Below, piece after piece: positions 47,050-58,918 of a DNA stretch of 64,000 nucleotides. The position numbers were made by a program, and so were the translations under genes. The notes beneath the pieces were generated by a model. The model was not told the origin of the DNA. It saw nothing but the letters and a program-made list of their open reading frames with translations, and ran no database searches. Each line of letters starts with the position of its first letter. Position 1 is the stretch's first letter. The stretch is from Ascaphus truei (Eukaryota; Chordata; Amphibia; Anura; Ascaphidae): contig CM071570.1 of assembly GCA_036426205.1 (NCBI GenBank), positions 54,023,087 to 54,087,086 on the forward strand, written 5' to 3'.

Positions 47050-48183
47050 CTTGTTACACCTTATATCCATTGCTACAATTCAATATATTAGATCTTTAAT
47101 ATATTATAAATGATATATAAAATAACATTTAGTTAGGTAAGAATACATTACACACTAATTAGAAACATTTACTGTATAATAGTTAAAGTATGACTTAATC
47201 AGTATAGAAATTAATCATTCAAAAACTTGTATTGATTAAAAAAATAAGCTATAATCTTAGAATGAGTGCTACAAATATATATTATGTAACAAATAACTTC
47301 TTAGTTATTAGTTATAAGTACACAAAAAATGATACATGTATTAATTACCAATACCCATATAAAATATGACCTAAGATGACAAGTGCAAAAAGTGATAAAG
47401 CCTATTAGTGCTACAAACAATACTGTGTGTATATACTCATTTTATTTATACCCTTAGGTTCCAATGTCTCTTATTCAGTTATCAAAAAAAGTAAATAATT
47501 CAAGTAACATGTTTAATATATTTTCCCCCATAAATATTATAATCTGTAAATGTTTATTACCATATATTTTATGCATGGGTTCCAAAATTGATTTAACTTT
47601 TGCATATTAATATTATAACCGTGTGTCAATATGTTTACTGATTGTAAAAAATAATTATGGGAAAATATAAAATCTGAATGATCTAACGTATTTTTTAACT
47701 TTATAAACTATAGAAAAGTATTGCATTGAGTTCTAGCAATGAAGTGAACTTGTAATAAATCAAGCTGAAAAGGGCTTTTTAGGTACCAAAGTATCATTTG
47801 TAGGCTGCTTCCTGTATTTTTTTTTAATTTTTCTACACATCTCCTACCATAGATTATTAAATTTGGTTCTAATCCAATATAAATTAGGCTAATAACAGTG
47901 TGAGAAACCATGATACGGATCACTTTGATTGTTTGCAAGTCATTTGCATCCCTGTTTAAGTGGATGCTAAAACGAGTAATAAAGGAACAGCATGCGTGAA
48001 TTTAAGTAATAATGGCCAGGTAATATTTTCATCTTAGGTGATCATTCCCATTGGGTAGTATATTGTTTTTTTTATTTGAATGTCACATGTATTATAATGT
48101 TAGCAGCTGTTATTGATTTAAAGTCCTGTAGCTGCTAGGCATCACATTTCGCTTGATTTCGAAATGTTCTGAATTTTGAACCT
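47050..48183. other. Very AT-rich intron DNA, no gene seen
   Basis: No coding motif or recognised repeat. Confidence 0.5.
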
Positions 48184-48286
48184 ATATTCATCAAGCTCTG
48201 TTACTGGCTAACTCGCTCAAACGGGCTTTGAATGGGAGTTCTTGCCCATTTGGGTGTGTTAATCCGTAACAGAGTTTGGCGAATAA
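48184..48286. mobile_element. Small foldback MITE
   Basis: Left arm TATTCATCAAGCTCTGTTAC and right arm GTAACAGAGTTTGGCGAATA are inverted copies. An inner pair (TGGGAGTTCTTGCCCA) also folds. About 100 bp, no coding capacity. Confidence 0.75.
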
Positions 48287-48744
48287 CTCCCTTAGTGAAT
48301 ATTGTGCTAATTTGCTTACTTAATAATGCGCATTCTGATACTGTTAATGCTGTTTAGAGGATTAGACCCTATAACAAAAATATTGAATATTAATGTTTAT
48401 GGGTGTTGTCTGAGGGAAAGCCTGACTTTGTGTATATATGGCACCAACATATTCTATAGCTCACGTTCAATTTGGGTAGTTGATTCAGTATATGACTTGA
48501 ATGGAGTATAACCAACATAAAAGGAGGAAACATACAGCAGAATATCATTCTATCTCCATAATGATGCTTCTACTATATATTTTGGAAAGTTGTGTGTCTT
48601 GTTTGCTATGGATTTGTATATCTCTTAAGAGATCGTAACCAAATTCTGCATGATGGTTTGTGAGATCAAGGAGCAGGTTTTTGTCTGTTTGGATACAATT
48701 CACATACTGTACAGTATGGCATCACAAATGACTTCATCCCATCA
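48287..48744. other. No gene seen
   Basis: AT-rich, nothing recognised. Confidence 0.45.
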
Positions 48745-49070
48745 CACAACCCTTAAGCTACCACTTAAGCTTGGTCACTCTGAAAATCCCATTTGCAACA
48801 TTAGCAAAAAAGATGAGCCATAGTCCATTAAGAGTGTGTGAGATCGTTGTTTGGGATGAGAGTACAATGTCCCACAAACACGCATTAAAGGATCTCGATC
48901 AAACACTTCAGGACCATAGAGGCAAGAGAACTATTTTGGGTGGAGGAGTTGTTATTTTAGCAGAGGGATTTCACATTAAGACACTAAAAAAATGTAATTA
49001 TCCATTTATAAATCTAAGTATTTTTGGTGTTTCTTAGAGTTCCTGAGCAACGCCGGGTACTTTCAGCTAG
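48745..49070 (+). mobile_element. Helitron fragment: helicase piece joined to 3' end
   Basis: The frame at 48771-49037 reads CEIVVWDESTMSHKHALKDL, then DQTLQDHRGKRTILGGGVVI. These are the Walker B and following motifs of the PIF1-like Helitron helicase (VWDE...M.HK.AL..LD.TLQD). LPLKLG and PICNISKK just upstream lie in another frame. After about 70 bp comes CTGAGCAACGCCGGGTACTT and TCAGCTAG with T next (49067-49071), the CTRR-T ending expected of a Helitron 3' end. The middle of the element is deleted. It ends 130 bp before exon E. Confidence 0.82.
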
Positions 49071-49200
49071 TTATAAATAGATTGGTGTTAAAGTAATGTG
49101 ATGATTTTAACCGAATATTAGGCTGTCTTCAATTTACACTTTGATAAAACATAAAAAAAAAAAAACATGTTTACTAATATCCTTTTTGTTACCCCCGCAG

Positions 49201-49330
49201 GGCCTTTGCAAGGCATATGTTGGAAAAAAAAATTGGTGTTGTTGTAGTTGGGTTTCCAGCAACCCCCATAACAGAATCCAGAGCAAGATTTTGTATGTCA
49301 GCCGCACATACGAGAGAGATGTTGGACACG
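49201..49330 (+). CDS. SPTLC3: SPTLC3 coding exon E
   Basis: One base plus 43 codons: [18 protein letters not shown], then [18 protein letters not shown] and TREMLDT. This is the best exon for choosing the paralogue. [10 protein letters not shown] and HTREMLDT are SPTLC3-type, while SPTLC2 has AFGREMLKRN and HTKEILDT. VGFPATP and [10 protein letters not shown] are core small-domain motifs of the family. The acceptor is CCGCAG at 49195-49200, directly after an A-rich and T-rich tract. The donor is GTAAGT at 49331. A Helitron terminus ends only about 130 bp upstream, at 49070. Confidence 0.98.
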
Positions 49331-50031
49331 GTAAGTTCCCATGTTGACATGTCGCACTCAGAGTTTTGGCAAAGATAGATGATTTATAACTGCAACTGAA
49401 AATGACTTGGAAAGCAGGTAGCTTTGAGCCACAGTAATTTCCCATACTGGAGTTCCGTTTTTATCAACCTCCCATGCGCAACTTTTTTGGAAGGGACAGA
49501 ATTTCAACAATGTGATGCATATAAAATGCATCGGTCCCCTTTTCATTAAACTGCTACAGCAAACTAGACCCATGCACTTCCATAGTTAACATAAAACAGA
49601 CAGCTTTTCATTTTGAGATATGGCTGAACATAGAAGGGTTTATTTACATGGGTTATGATCCATATCTGGGAAGATACACATATATTTTTCAGTTTGGGGT
49701 GCAATTTCAGAATTGTTTTAGAGCAAAGATACAGCTCTCTGTACTGCTGTGTGAACATGTTCTGTATTTGTAGGATTTGTTTTGTGGAGTACTTTAACGT
49801 TATAGATCACCCAGCATACCTCAGGCACCATGTCAGGACTATACAGTATGTCCGCTGGTGCTGTGCTTCATAGTTTTAAAATGGGTAGGTGAGATGGAGA
49901 GAGCACTTGGAATATATTCAACAACTGTGTGCGTAATATACTTTTGATGAGCTGTAAAGGCTTAAGATGTGATGAAAGTTTGAGTTGTTGGAATTGCTTT
50001 CAGATTTTACTATCTCACTGTATTGGGAGTG
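49331..50031. other. No gene seen
   Basis: Intron start after exon E. Short ORFs only, no domain signal. Confidence 0.45.
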
Positions 50032-50283
50032 AAATACAAGTGGTCGTCGTTTTCCGACGTTTCCCTTTTCAACGCACATCATATCCGATGCTTTATAATG
50101 CATACAGTACCAATGGGCTGTTTTCCAAACGGCAAAACACCTTACCCAATACTCACCGACTCGTATCCGACTCTTTTTAGAATACAAACCAATGGGCAGA
50201 AAATGGGTCTCGCTTTACGATGATTCACTATCCGAAGCTATTTAAAAGAACGCATTGTTTTGGATAAACGGGGACCGCCTGTA
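50032..50283. mobile_element. DNA element with TACA(A/G)G..GG(T/A) ends, related to 30828-31296
   Basis: The left end TACAAGTGGTCGTCGTTTTC and the right end ACGGGGACCGCCTGTATAC are inverted copies. Inside are short CCGACGTTTCCC and ACCAATGGGC motifs, the second repeated at 50110 and 50190. No transposase. Confidence 0.55.
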
Positions 50284-50953
50284 TACTTATTTACTTTGAG
50301 TTGATGTGTTTTTAATGACATGTACTGTATTGGCAGATGTTAATCCATATCATTAATATTCAAATGATCTATATTTATATATACCCAAGTATTGCTTGCA
50401 ATGAGTCAGGTGTTTTGTATTTTAGATAATATACATCTTCTTTAATTAAATTTTTTAAAGTGTCTCAGCTTTTGCAACATACATTGAAGTTTCACAAAAG
50501 GAAAAACAGACAGGAATGTAACATCTTCTATGCCATATTTAACATTTGTTTCATAGTTTTTTTTTTTTCAACCCTGATAAAGTTTGTTTGACAAAGTAGC
50601 AAATCCTGCATAACATGCAATGCTAATTTCTCTGCATCGTACTTGGGAGCTTAGAGATTCTTAGGAGCTCCATACGCAAATGTAATGATCCATTCCGGGT
50701 TATACTCATTTGAAAAAACTCACAATTGGATAAAAAAAAAATCAGTACTCACATTTTTGACCGGCAAGTCTTTAAATCAGAAAGCTGTTGGGGAATTGCA
50801 GAATTAATTATATTGTTGAAAAAGAGAAGTGATTTAGAAAGTAATTTTTTTTGACAACCGGCTAATCTGAAATGCTAGTCAGTGAAGTTCTAAGTAAAGG
50901 TAAAATATCTTCTTCGCCAGGTATAGAATAAGCCCCTTAAGTTTTCTGGCCGG
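50284..50953. other. No gene seen
   Basis: AT-rich, nothing recognised. Confidence 0.45.
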
Positions 50954-51059
50954 GATTCAATGAGTGCCGCCGGTGTGGGGTATCGTATCTGGCATGGCCT
51001 TGAATGGCAGTAATGTCGGATCAGGATACGATACCCCACGTCTGAGCTTATTGCATGTC
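50954..51059. mobile_element. Foldback MITE with perfect 15-bp inner arms
   Basis: GTGGGGTATCGTATC (50975-50989) and GATACGATACCCCAC (51025-51039) are exact inverted copies, with weaker pairing extending outward (ATTCAATGAGTGCCG and CTGAGCTTATTGCAT). Similar ATTCAAT-ended foldbacks lie near 48184 and 53499. Confidence 0.75.
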
Positions 51060-51500
51060 CCCCTCTATCACCTTGGATTTAACGGTTCTGGTGTTTAGGT
51101 AGTAAGACGATTTGATGCTCAGAAGCATTTTTATATCAGCAGCTGGCAGTATGAGGTGTGTCAAAGGAGAGGTTAGGGAGGACTTACAATACTTCATAAT
51201 AGGAGCGAGACGCTATTATATAATTTTGCTTCTCTGACCATCATTTTATTACACTTTTTGTCAAACTTTGTGATACCTGAGGTAGCATAAAGCTGTTAAC
51301 TTAACCAGTGTCACATTAAAGAATCACCTTCAACAATCACGGTACATTGGATGTAGCTGCTAGCAGAAAGATTGAAGATTGGAGTTGAGAACACCTGCCT
51401 TTTGTATATATCAATGCATGCTACAGTAGGTACACATACTATACATTTCTTTAGATGCCCTGTCTTTGCAGAAAGCTTACCATATACATGGATTTTTCAG

Positions 51501-51614
51501 GTCCTTGATACTCTTGATGAGATGGGCGATTTTCTGTGGGTGAAATATTCAAGGAACCCCAGATCACCCCGTTCAGAGCAGTTTGATGAAACCGACTTGG
51601 AACTTGATGACTGA
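51501..51614 (+). CDS. SPTLC3: SPTLC3 terminal coding exon F with stop
   Basis: Thirty-seven codons and a TGA at 51612-51614. It reads VLDTLDEMGDFLWVKYSRN and ends FDETDLELDD. The acceptor is TTTTTCAG at 51493-51500 and the exon opens in phase 0. The acidic tail after a basic, Ser/Pro-rich linker (NPRSPRSEQ) matches the SPTLC3 ending (YDETSFELED in human, from memory), not the SPTLC2 tail (FDETTYEETED). DFLW replaces the human DLLQ, so this end is drifting faster than the core, as is usual for the family's C-terminus. A 3' UTR of roughly 200 bases follows. Confidence 0.96.
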   Translation, partial: VLDTLDEMGDFLWVKYSRNPRSPRSEQFDETDLELDD

Positions 51615-51810
51615 GCGAAGGGCCTCGTGTTCCTCCTTATGCCTCGTGTTCCTCCTTATGCCTCCACAACATGATAGCACTGCTGTCGTGTAGCTTCATA
51701 TCTCTGGATTCAGAGGACAATACCGCTGTGGATAACGCCATTCAGCCCTTCATTGCAGGAGAAGCCTCAACTCAACAAAGCTTGCAATAAAGGGAATACA
51801 AAAATATACT
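51615..51810 (+). other. SPTLC3: SPTLC3 3' UTR (proposed)
   Basis: Short 3' UTR inferred from the stop codon to just past the first good polyadenylation signal. It opens with a perfect 19-bp tandem duplication (51622-51640 and 51641-51659). U-rich and GU-rich sequence lies downstream at about 51825-51900, as expected after a cleavage site. Longer isoforms that use later signals cannot be excluded. Confidence 0.6.
51786..51791 (+). promoter_or_regulatory. SPTLC3: Polyadenylation signal AATAAA of SPTLC3
   Basis: Canonical AATAAA 172 bases after the stop codon and the first one on this strand in the 3' flank. TGTTTTGTCTTC and later T-rich sequence about 40-110 bases downstream could serve as the GU/U-rich element. 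The cleavage position is inferred. Confidence 0.65.
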
Positions 51811-52108
51811 GTAGCATCATTATGTTGCAGTGTTTTGTCTTCATCCGTTCTTTGCTTTACTTGTCTTGTTCTTGTTGTGGTTTTTTTTCCCCCACTTTAA
51901 TTTTGTCATTTTGTCTCCATTAATACTTTAAAACATTTTGCACATGTGAATATACAACTGCACTGTGACAGCTGGATGCAGTGCTGCCAAACAGAGGGTA
52001 GAGCATCCTGTGTGCAATTGAATTTCTACTTTTTACTGCAGAAGAAAAGAATATTAAAGTATGCAGATATGTCAAAAACATACTCTGATAATATTATATC
52101 TTCTAAAC
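51811..52108. other. 3' flank of SPTLC3, nothing recognised
   Basis: T-rich then AT-rich. No further AATAAA close to the proposed UTR end that is clearly better. Confidence 0.4.
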
Positions 52109-52584
52109 CAGGTGTTCCCAACCTTTTTTACATTTTGCACCCCTTCCCCCCTGATGGAAAATATGTGTTCCGAGAATCCCTAATTAATCTCATTGCCTAC
52201 TCATCAGGATGTTGCTAACAAACGGTGTGACCAATCCCAGGCCGAATAGTATCCTGAGCTCGTGTGGGTGACACATGCTTAATAAGGCTGCAAACTGCAC
52301 CTCAGTGTGTGCAGACGGCAGGGATGGTATAGCTGTCAATTACAGTGGGAGCTTCCAAAGTCACAATGCCTTGTCGCTCTAGATGCAAAACAATGTGGGG
52401 AGAGACATTGGAAGCTACTGCTGTAATTGACAGCTATGCCACTCACGATGCAGTTTGGGGCCTTACGAAGTGTCCAGTGCCCACACAGGCTCAGGGACCC
52501 ACTACTGTCTGGGTCTACCATTACATTTGTTATTTTTTTTGGCAAAGCCTTAGGGGTTCACGAACCCTCTGTTGGGAATCGCTG
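52109..52584. mobile_element. hAT MITE with 30-bp internal hairpin
   Basis: Ends CAGGTGTTCCCAACC and (inverted) CAGCGATTCCCAACA. Flanks TTCTAAAC and TTCTAAAG agree at 7 of 8 bases. Inside, ATAGCTGTCAATTACAG and CTGTAATTGACAGCTAT form a long hairpin (52329-52437). No transposase. Confidence 0.85.
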
Positions 52585-54748
52585 TTCTAAAGGGTACTGT
52601 ACTTGATCTATAAATGTCTGCATGCAGTACCTTCAAATATATGTGGAAGTGTAGTATCAACGCATAAACTTGGAACTACAGTAGTTCTCTTACCATGAAA
52701 ATCTCAAGGATTTAAATAATAAAACAAAATCATTGAGAAAAACCCATCTTGAATGATAGAATCTCCGAGATAGTGCTATAACATAACAACTATCGCATGT
52801 CCAAGTATTAATTTGTGTAGAAATTAATCTAGACAACAAATGTGTAATAATTTATATTAATCCAGTGAGACCACTGTAAGCATCTCCAGATAGCTGTCAT
52901 TTCAGTTTAAATGAGAAAAATTGCAGATTGAAAATATATGAAATGTCTATTAAAATATTTTTTTTTTAATACTTTTTTTTATATTCATAAAATTTCAGAA
53001 AACGACACGAATCTTGGGTTCACTGAATGAACTTGAATTACTTTAGAGTTTCATAAGAGTAATGAAAACACTGAATTTCTGAAAACGTAATATTATTCTA
53101 CCGTAGTTAATTTTATATCATTGCACGCATTGCTGTAAAAACAACTATGAATTGAATACTAAGCAATGCATCCATAACGTGGATTTTATCTAGAAACGTG
53201 GAGCCTCGTGAGCAGAAGTGGTACTTGTTGTTGTTGTTGTTGTTTATAAAGGAACATGTTAAGAGTTCTAAATGGCCACATCAGCAGATGTGAATGCCCC
53301 ATAGACTGGATGGGTAAACATATATAAGCAAATCTTACTTACATAATAATAATCCTTCTATAGTAAAATAAAATCCCTGTGTATTGTGTCCCCTTGCACT
53401 AGCTGGGTCGTATCACACTTGGACGGATTTGTAATGTAAAGGACCACCATTAGTATTATTTTTCATCCTTAGATTGACATGTCAATCTTTCTGTGGCCCC
53501 AATTCAATGTGCTGTGAAGCAGCTTGGTAGCCGCTGGACTCCGTTCATTTGAACGGAGTTTTGAAGCTTCATTGAAAAAGGAAAAAAACGGTTTCAAAAC
53601 CTATTGAAATGGGGGCTAATATTTGTAATGGTTTTCAGACCCTTCCAATAAGAAATGTCTACAGGCGAATTACTGTCGTTCCAGCCCCTCTAGCACTGAC
53701 CCAGGTTAAACAAGCAAATAGTTCTGTTTTTCTTTTTCCTAAACATATTGTTTGGTGTAGGTGGATGTCTTTCATTTTCATTTTTTTGCTGCTGCTACAA
53801 TGTTTAATTTTACATGTTGGATTATATTTTTTAGTATGTGGTTTAAGATATTTGTTCATATGAAGCGGAAGAAGAATTGGTCTATGGATGAACTAATTGT
53901 AAATGTAGAACAGGTTATTTTTGTAATATCTCAGAGATCTTTGTCATGAACCAAATGTAAGACTGTTCATAAAAGAAATGCTGCAGATACACATTTTATA
54001 AAGTACAGTCACTATGTTTTGTGGCTTGGCTAATAAACTTGGAAAAGCATATCAAACTTGATTTAGATATACCACCTCAACATGTGTTTAATGTTCAGTT
54101 GTGCTACACTGTAAGTCCGTGTAAACACGGGTTCAGATTCAACCTCGGCCATATTATGGGATTTACAAAGGATCAATTTAATAGCAGCGCGCCAATTCAA
54201 GAAAGGCTCAGCTGCTCGTTAAAACCGTTTTATGTGAGACTTTACCGTAAGAACTCACATTTCACATTCAAGTCCATGTAAGCCACTTGGTCTCTTTAAC
54301 TTTTTGAAAATCAGCTACCACACATTCCGCAGTATTAACTATCACTGAGCGGAAAATTAAAACCATACCATTGGCAATCTTCATCCTTGGTACAAATATC
54401 TCTTGAGAAGAAGGAATACAAATGTTGGGTGCTTTAAAGTTTTAAATAATAATAAAAATAAAAAAATTGCAGTAATGGGGAAGAAAGTGGCCACGCCAAA
54501 TGTCGATGAGCGGGAACTGCATTAATTTACAGTGTTTTGCAGGCCTCTCTGGCAGTGACGTGGTTAATTCAATATTGTGCCGCAATGCCCTGCTTTTTTC
54601 AGTGCCTTTGAAATATCTTACAGGTCGCTCTGGTGCTGACGGTAACGAGTCCTTAGAAGCAATGTGTCTGCAGGGTCTGGTGCAGGTGGGCAGACCTTAC
54701 CATTGTTCACTACCATTGTTCACTATGTTCTAACTTTTTGTGTTATTG
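52585..54748. other. Intergenic, AT-rich; small foldback near 53499-53610
   Basis: CCAATTCAATGTGCTGTGAA and TTCATTGAAAAAG...CCTATTGAAATGGGG make an imperfect foldback with GTTCATTTGAAC at the centre. (TTG)n at 53227-53246. No coding motif. Confidence 0.45.
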
Positions 54749-54940
54749 CAAGGGTGCTCAACTCCAGTCCTCAACTCCCCCACCCCCCACAGGTCAGGTT
54801 TTCAGGATATCCCAGCTTCAGCACAGGTGGCTCAGTCCTGTGCTGAAGCAGGGTCTGATTGAGCCACCTGTGCTGGAGCAGGGATATCCTGAAAACCTGA
54901 CCTGGTGGTGGCCCTTGAGGACTGGAGTTGGCCACCTCTG
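54749..54940. mobile_element. Foldback MITE, same family as 32467-32662
   Basis: Left half CAAGGGTGCTCAACTCCAGT and right half ACTGGAGTTGGCCACCTCTG are inverted. The centre pairs AGCACAGGTGGCTCAGTC with GATTGAGCCACCTGTGCT. AGGTCAGGTTTTCAGGATAT and ATATCCTGAAAACCTGACCT are exact inverted copies. Confidence 0.85.
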
Positions 54941-56575
54941 TGTTGCTATATTTTCAATTCTGGTGTTACCACATTTTGTTTTGTGATAGAAGTCATTGAA
55001 AATTACATAATTGTTGACTTTCACATCAGCAATAAGGATTATTCGGTAATGTGAAATGTTTGCATTGTATGTGTAACAGGTTCTTGTTTTGCACTGAAGT
55101 TCCCTGTGTTAAAGTATAAATACTTTTTGATACAATAATTGTATGTTATGTAATTGTGTTAGATGAGCCGTTTTATTCTTGGATGATAAATAAAAAAGTA
55201 CCTCTCGCATTGCACTGAAATAATGCTTGCACATGAATACTCACTGCTCTCATTATCACAGTGTTTGCATCTTACCCTCATGGCTTCTTTAAAGTCCTGT
55301 CTTGCAGTGAGCAAATTAAGGGCCATATTTCCTAAACTGTGCAACTCCATAACACACCTTACAGCATGTAAGTAAATAAATACATTCAAATGAATGTCTT
55401 AATTTTGTACAATAATATGGTATTTGGGACACTCAGGAAGGTTCATCTGTATTAACCCATTCAGTGCTGGAGAAGCGTCAAACATATTCTAGAACAATAC
55501 TGTATGTACACAGGATGAATAGATCTGTGAGATTTAAAACCACTGTTCACTCTGGTCCATGAAACGTTCGTGCTACCTGCAACAAACTTTAAATTCAGCC
55601 AGCATATAATAGGCTAGTGGACTAACTTGACATTGAAATTGTTCTTATGCGGGGAAGACTATTATGTAACACTTATTCAGTCACACTTTGTAATGTATTT
55701 CAATTGCTTAAGAGTGCTCAGGGATTTGACACATTGTGTTACAATTTGTTACTGTTCGTTTCGTAGCTCAAGATTTATTTAATAGCTTTTTAAATTTACA
55801 CTAAAAAAATCTGACTACTTGAAGCACAACAAACAAATGCCATAGCGTATGCAATGCACACTGCTTGTGTGGGGGGGTGAGTGAAGGAATCACCTATATG
55901 AGCTACACTTTTTAGTGATTCCAGATTTGTATGATGTGAGTTTTTAGGCTTTTCTTAGAATATCCACAATTTTATCACAATTAATATTTCTCTTAAAAAA
56001 AAAATGAAAACTTTTGTAGATTTTCCACTGCAGTATGTGATTAAGATACAAATGGAAAAGAAAAGGCGATTTAATAAAACGATTTTGTTTTTAAACCAAG
56101 GTTTTGAAGAGAAAAAAAAAAACATTTCAGTACATGCCTAAAACAATAAACGCTTTGCTTTCACAATCTTGCACTTCCTTTCTCCTCTAGAGACCAAGCA
56201 AAAGTACAATTAATTTTAAACCAGTAAAGTAGGGTGGGCTACATTTTTTAACAAGACATAAGTTTCACAAATGTTGCGGAAGTGTTTAAAGAAGCCACAC
56301 TACTTTATTGGCAATTTTGAATTACTGAAGGTTGTTTAAATGGCTTAAATCCAATAGTTACCATTGAAGTAAGACTTATGGAGGTTTGTGGACATCTTAA
56401 CTTTGAGGTAGATTGCGGAGTATGTGGAATCTTTGGCTATTGAGATGTTTTAGAAAATATTTATTAAACCCAATATGGTGATCAGTAAAATTTCCCCACT
56501 TCTCTTTAAAGGCCTGATGTCTAGTGGGCCAAGGAGTAGAGGATTAATTGCATTATGCTAGGTTACAGTCTACAG
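54941..56575. other. Intergenic, AT-rich, nothing recognised
   Basis: No coding motif or clear repeat. Confidence 0.45.
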
Positions 56576-56744
56576 CAGTGTTTTTCAACCAGGGTTCCCC
56601 GGGCATCCCTAAGGGGTTCAATGCAATTTCCTGGTAATTTGAAAATGTTGCCAAATACAGAAGAATTTACAATCTATCTGATCAGAGTTCCTATTAGAGA
56701 TGCTCGGGGGTTCCTCAGCCAAAAAAAAAGCTTGGAAACCACTG
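56576..56744. mobile_element. hAT MITE with near-exact target duplication
   Basis: Ends CAGTGTTTTTCAACCAGG and (inverted) CAGTGGTTTCCAAGC. Flanks GTCTACAG and GTCTACGG agree at 7 of 8 bases. Confidence 0.85.
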
Positions 56745-57767
56745 GTCTACGGCATTTGGGGATATATACTATAAATGTTTGAGATGTCTGAAACCTATCT
56801 TACATGCAAGATTAGAGGATGCATAGTTGCTACCTACAGTATATAGAGATGCCTTTTTTTTTTTTTTTAAATTAATGTAAACTATTCCTTTTCTAAAACC
56901 CTAATTTCATGTGTAAAATAAATTTTATGAATCAGAATTGTTATTTTGTTAATGTAAATCAAAATGTGCTCAAATCTTTTTTTTTATATATAATTTCAAA
57001 TGTATGTGATGGTGTACATATAATACGCTTTTCATAAAAGACATGCTTATTGCAACATGACTTCTATAACACTATCTGAACTTTTTAATGTTTAATAAAG
57101 ATGTTTGATGTTTTATTGCATCTTAAGAAATCAATATGTATTCTGTCTATTTTTTAACGGTCTTGCGCCAAAATGACTTAAGTATGTTTAAATCCAAGTT
57201 AAAGCTATGTTCTGTTCTGACCCTTCTGTTCTGAGGGCGCAGAGCAATGCATTGCATCGATAACCAATAATATATTCCACTATGTATCATCCTTATTCCT
57301 TTGAATGCCAGTTTGGAGGGGCACAACCTGAAAACTTTGATCATTTTGCATATTGTAAACTGTATACATAATTGGAAAAAGTATGTCGGTTGGGTAGCAC
57401 TCCACATTAGTGGTAAGTATATAAATAGGATGAGTTGGCGCACGGAAGCAGGGGGAACCTCAATCACCCCAAGGGGAGCAGAGATATATACATATGGCAC
57501 CAGCACACAAATAGAAGCAATAGACAATGGTCAATTTGAATAAGTCAAAAGTGTATTTGAAAAAATGTTTAGCAGCTGTACATTGAACCAAATTGCGGGG
57601 TCCGGAGACTACCTCTCCTGCAGAGACAACCACACCAAGGAGGGAAAGGAGAGGTGGCGGGGAAAACAAGGTGGAATGAATAATAAAAACACAAAAGGGA
57701 AAATATATATATATATTATACGTACAATACATGTAATGGACAAGGGGGATAAAATAGTCGGGGGGCA
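56745..57767. other. No gene seen; unassigned repeat at 57400-57760
   Basis: Bases 57400-57760 are less AT-rich with GGAGGGAAAGGAGAGGTGGC, and appear to be repeat DNA of unknown type. The rest is AT-rich with T-runs. Confidence 0.4.
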
Positions 57768-57862
57768 ATGTTTTACTCTGTGCCTAGGACATACTTGAAA
57801 ATGAGAGGTAACTCTCAATGTATTACTTCCTGGTAAAATATTTTATAAATAAATAAATGTTT
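57768..57862 (+). mobile_element. LINE 3' tail, second copy
   Basis: TTTTACTCTGTGCCTAGGAC through GTAACTCTCAATGTATTACT and the AATAAATAAAT tail match 38939-39028 with few changes. Only the last ~90 bp of the element is present. Confidence 0.85.
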
Positions 57863-58918
57863 TAGAGCCACAGACGCCCCTTTTTCAAGCCCGTTCCCAC
57901 AGATGTAATAAATCTGTGGTACTTCCCTAATTAACACATCTCCAACCAGATATCTCTCAATGAAAACAACACAGGGTGAGCACAATATACTAGCACAGAA
58001 AAACCTGATCTAAGCACCTAAGTCCAGCCCTTTCTAAGGGATCACTGGCTGGCCAACAAATGGCATAAACTGAACTATAACTAGTGAAAGTCCAAGCATC
58101 AGGCAGCTAGAGGTAGATAAATGGAGAGAAGCAAAAACTGCAATATACGAATCCTCTGCTGTGGTAAATATTCGTGTGTCCCCTGGGATGGTCTGCAACA
58201 GTCCCTGTGTCAGAGAAGAGCACATCACAGCCTTTAAATAGCCCAGCTATTCGCGCCAGACCGAGGGAGGGGATTGTTCAGCCAATACAATGTTTGGTGC
58301 AGTGACCGTGGACGGAGTTGCTGACGTCATCGGCATCATCAGTGTTCCCCGGATGAAGGAGTGTTTAGATTGTGCAGACAACAGACCATCTGTTGTCCAG
58401 GTGGGAGGGACCGCTGAATTAATCAGCGTCATCAATCATAACTGTATGAGGGGCTGGAGTTATCATGGATGAGCCAATCCACATAGTGATATGTGACAGT
58501 GAAAAAACAGGCGCTAACACTATTAGTGACCACTTAAAATAAAGTGATAATAAATAACTCAATAGTGAACAGTGAATAATAATGGTGCAAATACTTAAAA
58601 AAATATATATATATGAATTATAACCCCCTGTTCAGACCCATCTGGTAGGGCCTGTTTTCTCTGGGCCCCAAATCGTGGAAATGTATTCGCAGTCCAGGGG
58701 GAGCATAAAGGGAAACAAGACAAAACACAACAATCTAAGTGCAGACAATTAAATAAAGTAAATAAACTCTGTAGAATTCTTGGCTCCTATGTGCAGCCTA
58801 CTCACAGGATTTTAGTGAAAAACGGGCAACGAGACAGCTTGGCTAGCAGGAAAAACTTCAGGCTTTGGAGTGATGTTGTTCTCCAATCGCAGCGAGATGA
58901 GGATGTATGTAAAAAATA
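57863..58918. other. No gene seen; repeat-like sequence
   Basis: Mixed composition with CpG-containing pieces (58300-58340). No coding motif recognised. Probably part of the larger element that includes the inverted repeat at 58919-59228. Confidence 0.4.

Noticed and set aside
46637..47113. 158-residue plus-strand ORF and a 169-residue ORF on the opposite strand
   Set aside because: They overlap the arm and flank of the 1.05 kb inverted repeat and show no domain or splice context.
11431..51614. Assigning the gene to SPTLC2 or to SPTLC1
   Set aside because: Exons E and F match SPTLC3-specific residues ([18 protein letters not shown], final ELDD), and SPTLC1 lacks the PLP lysine that is present here.
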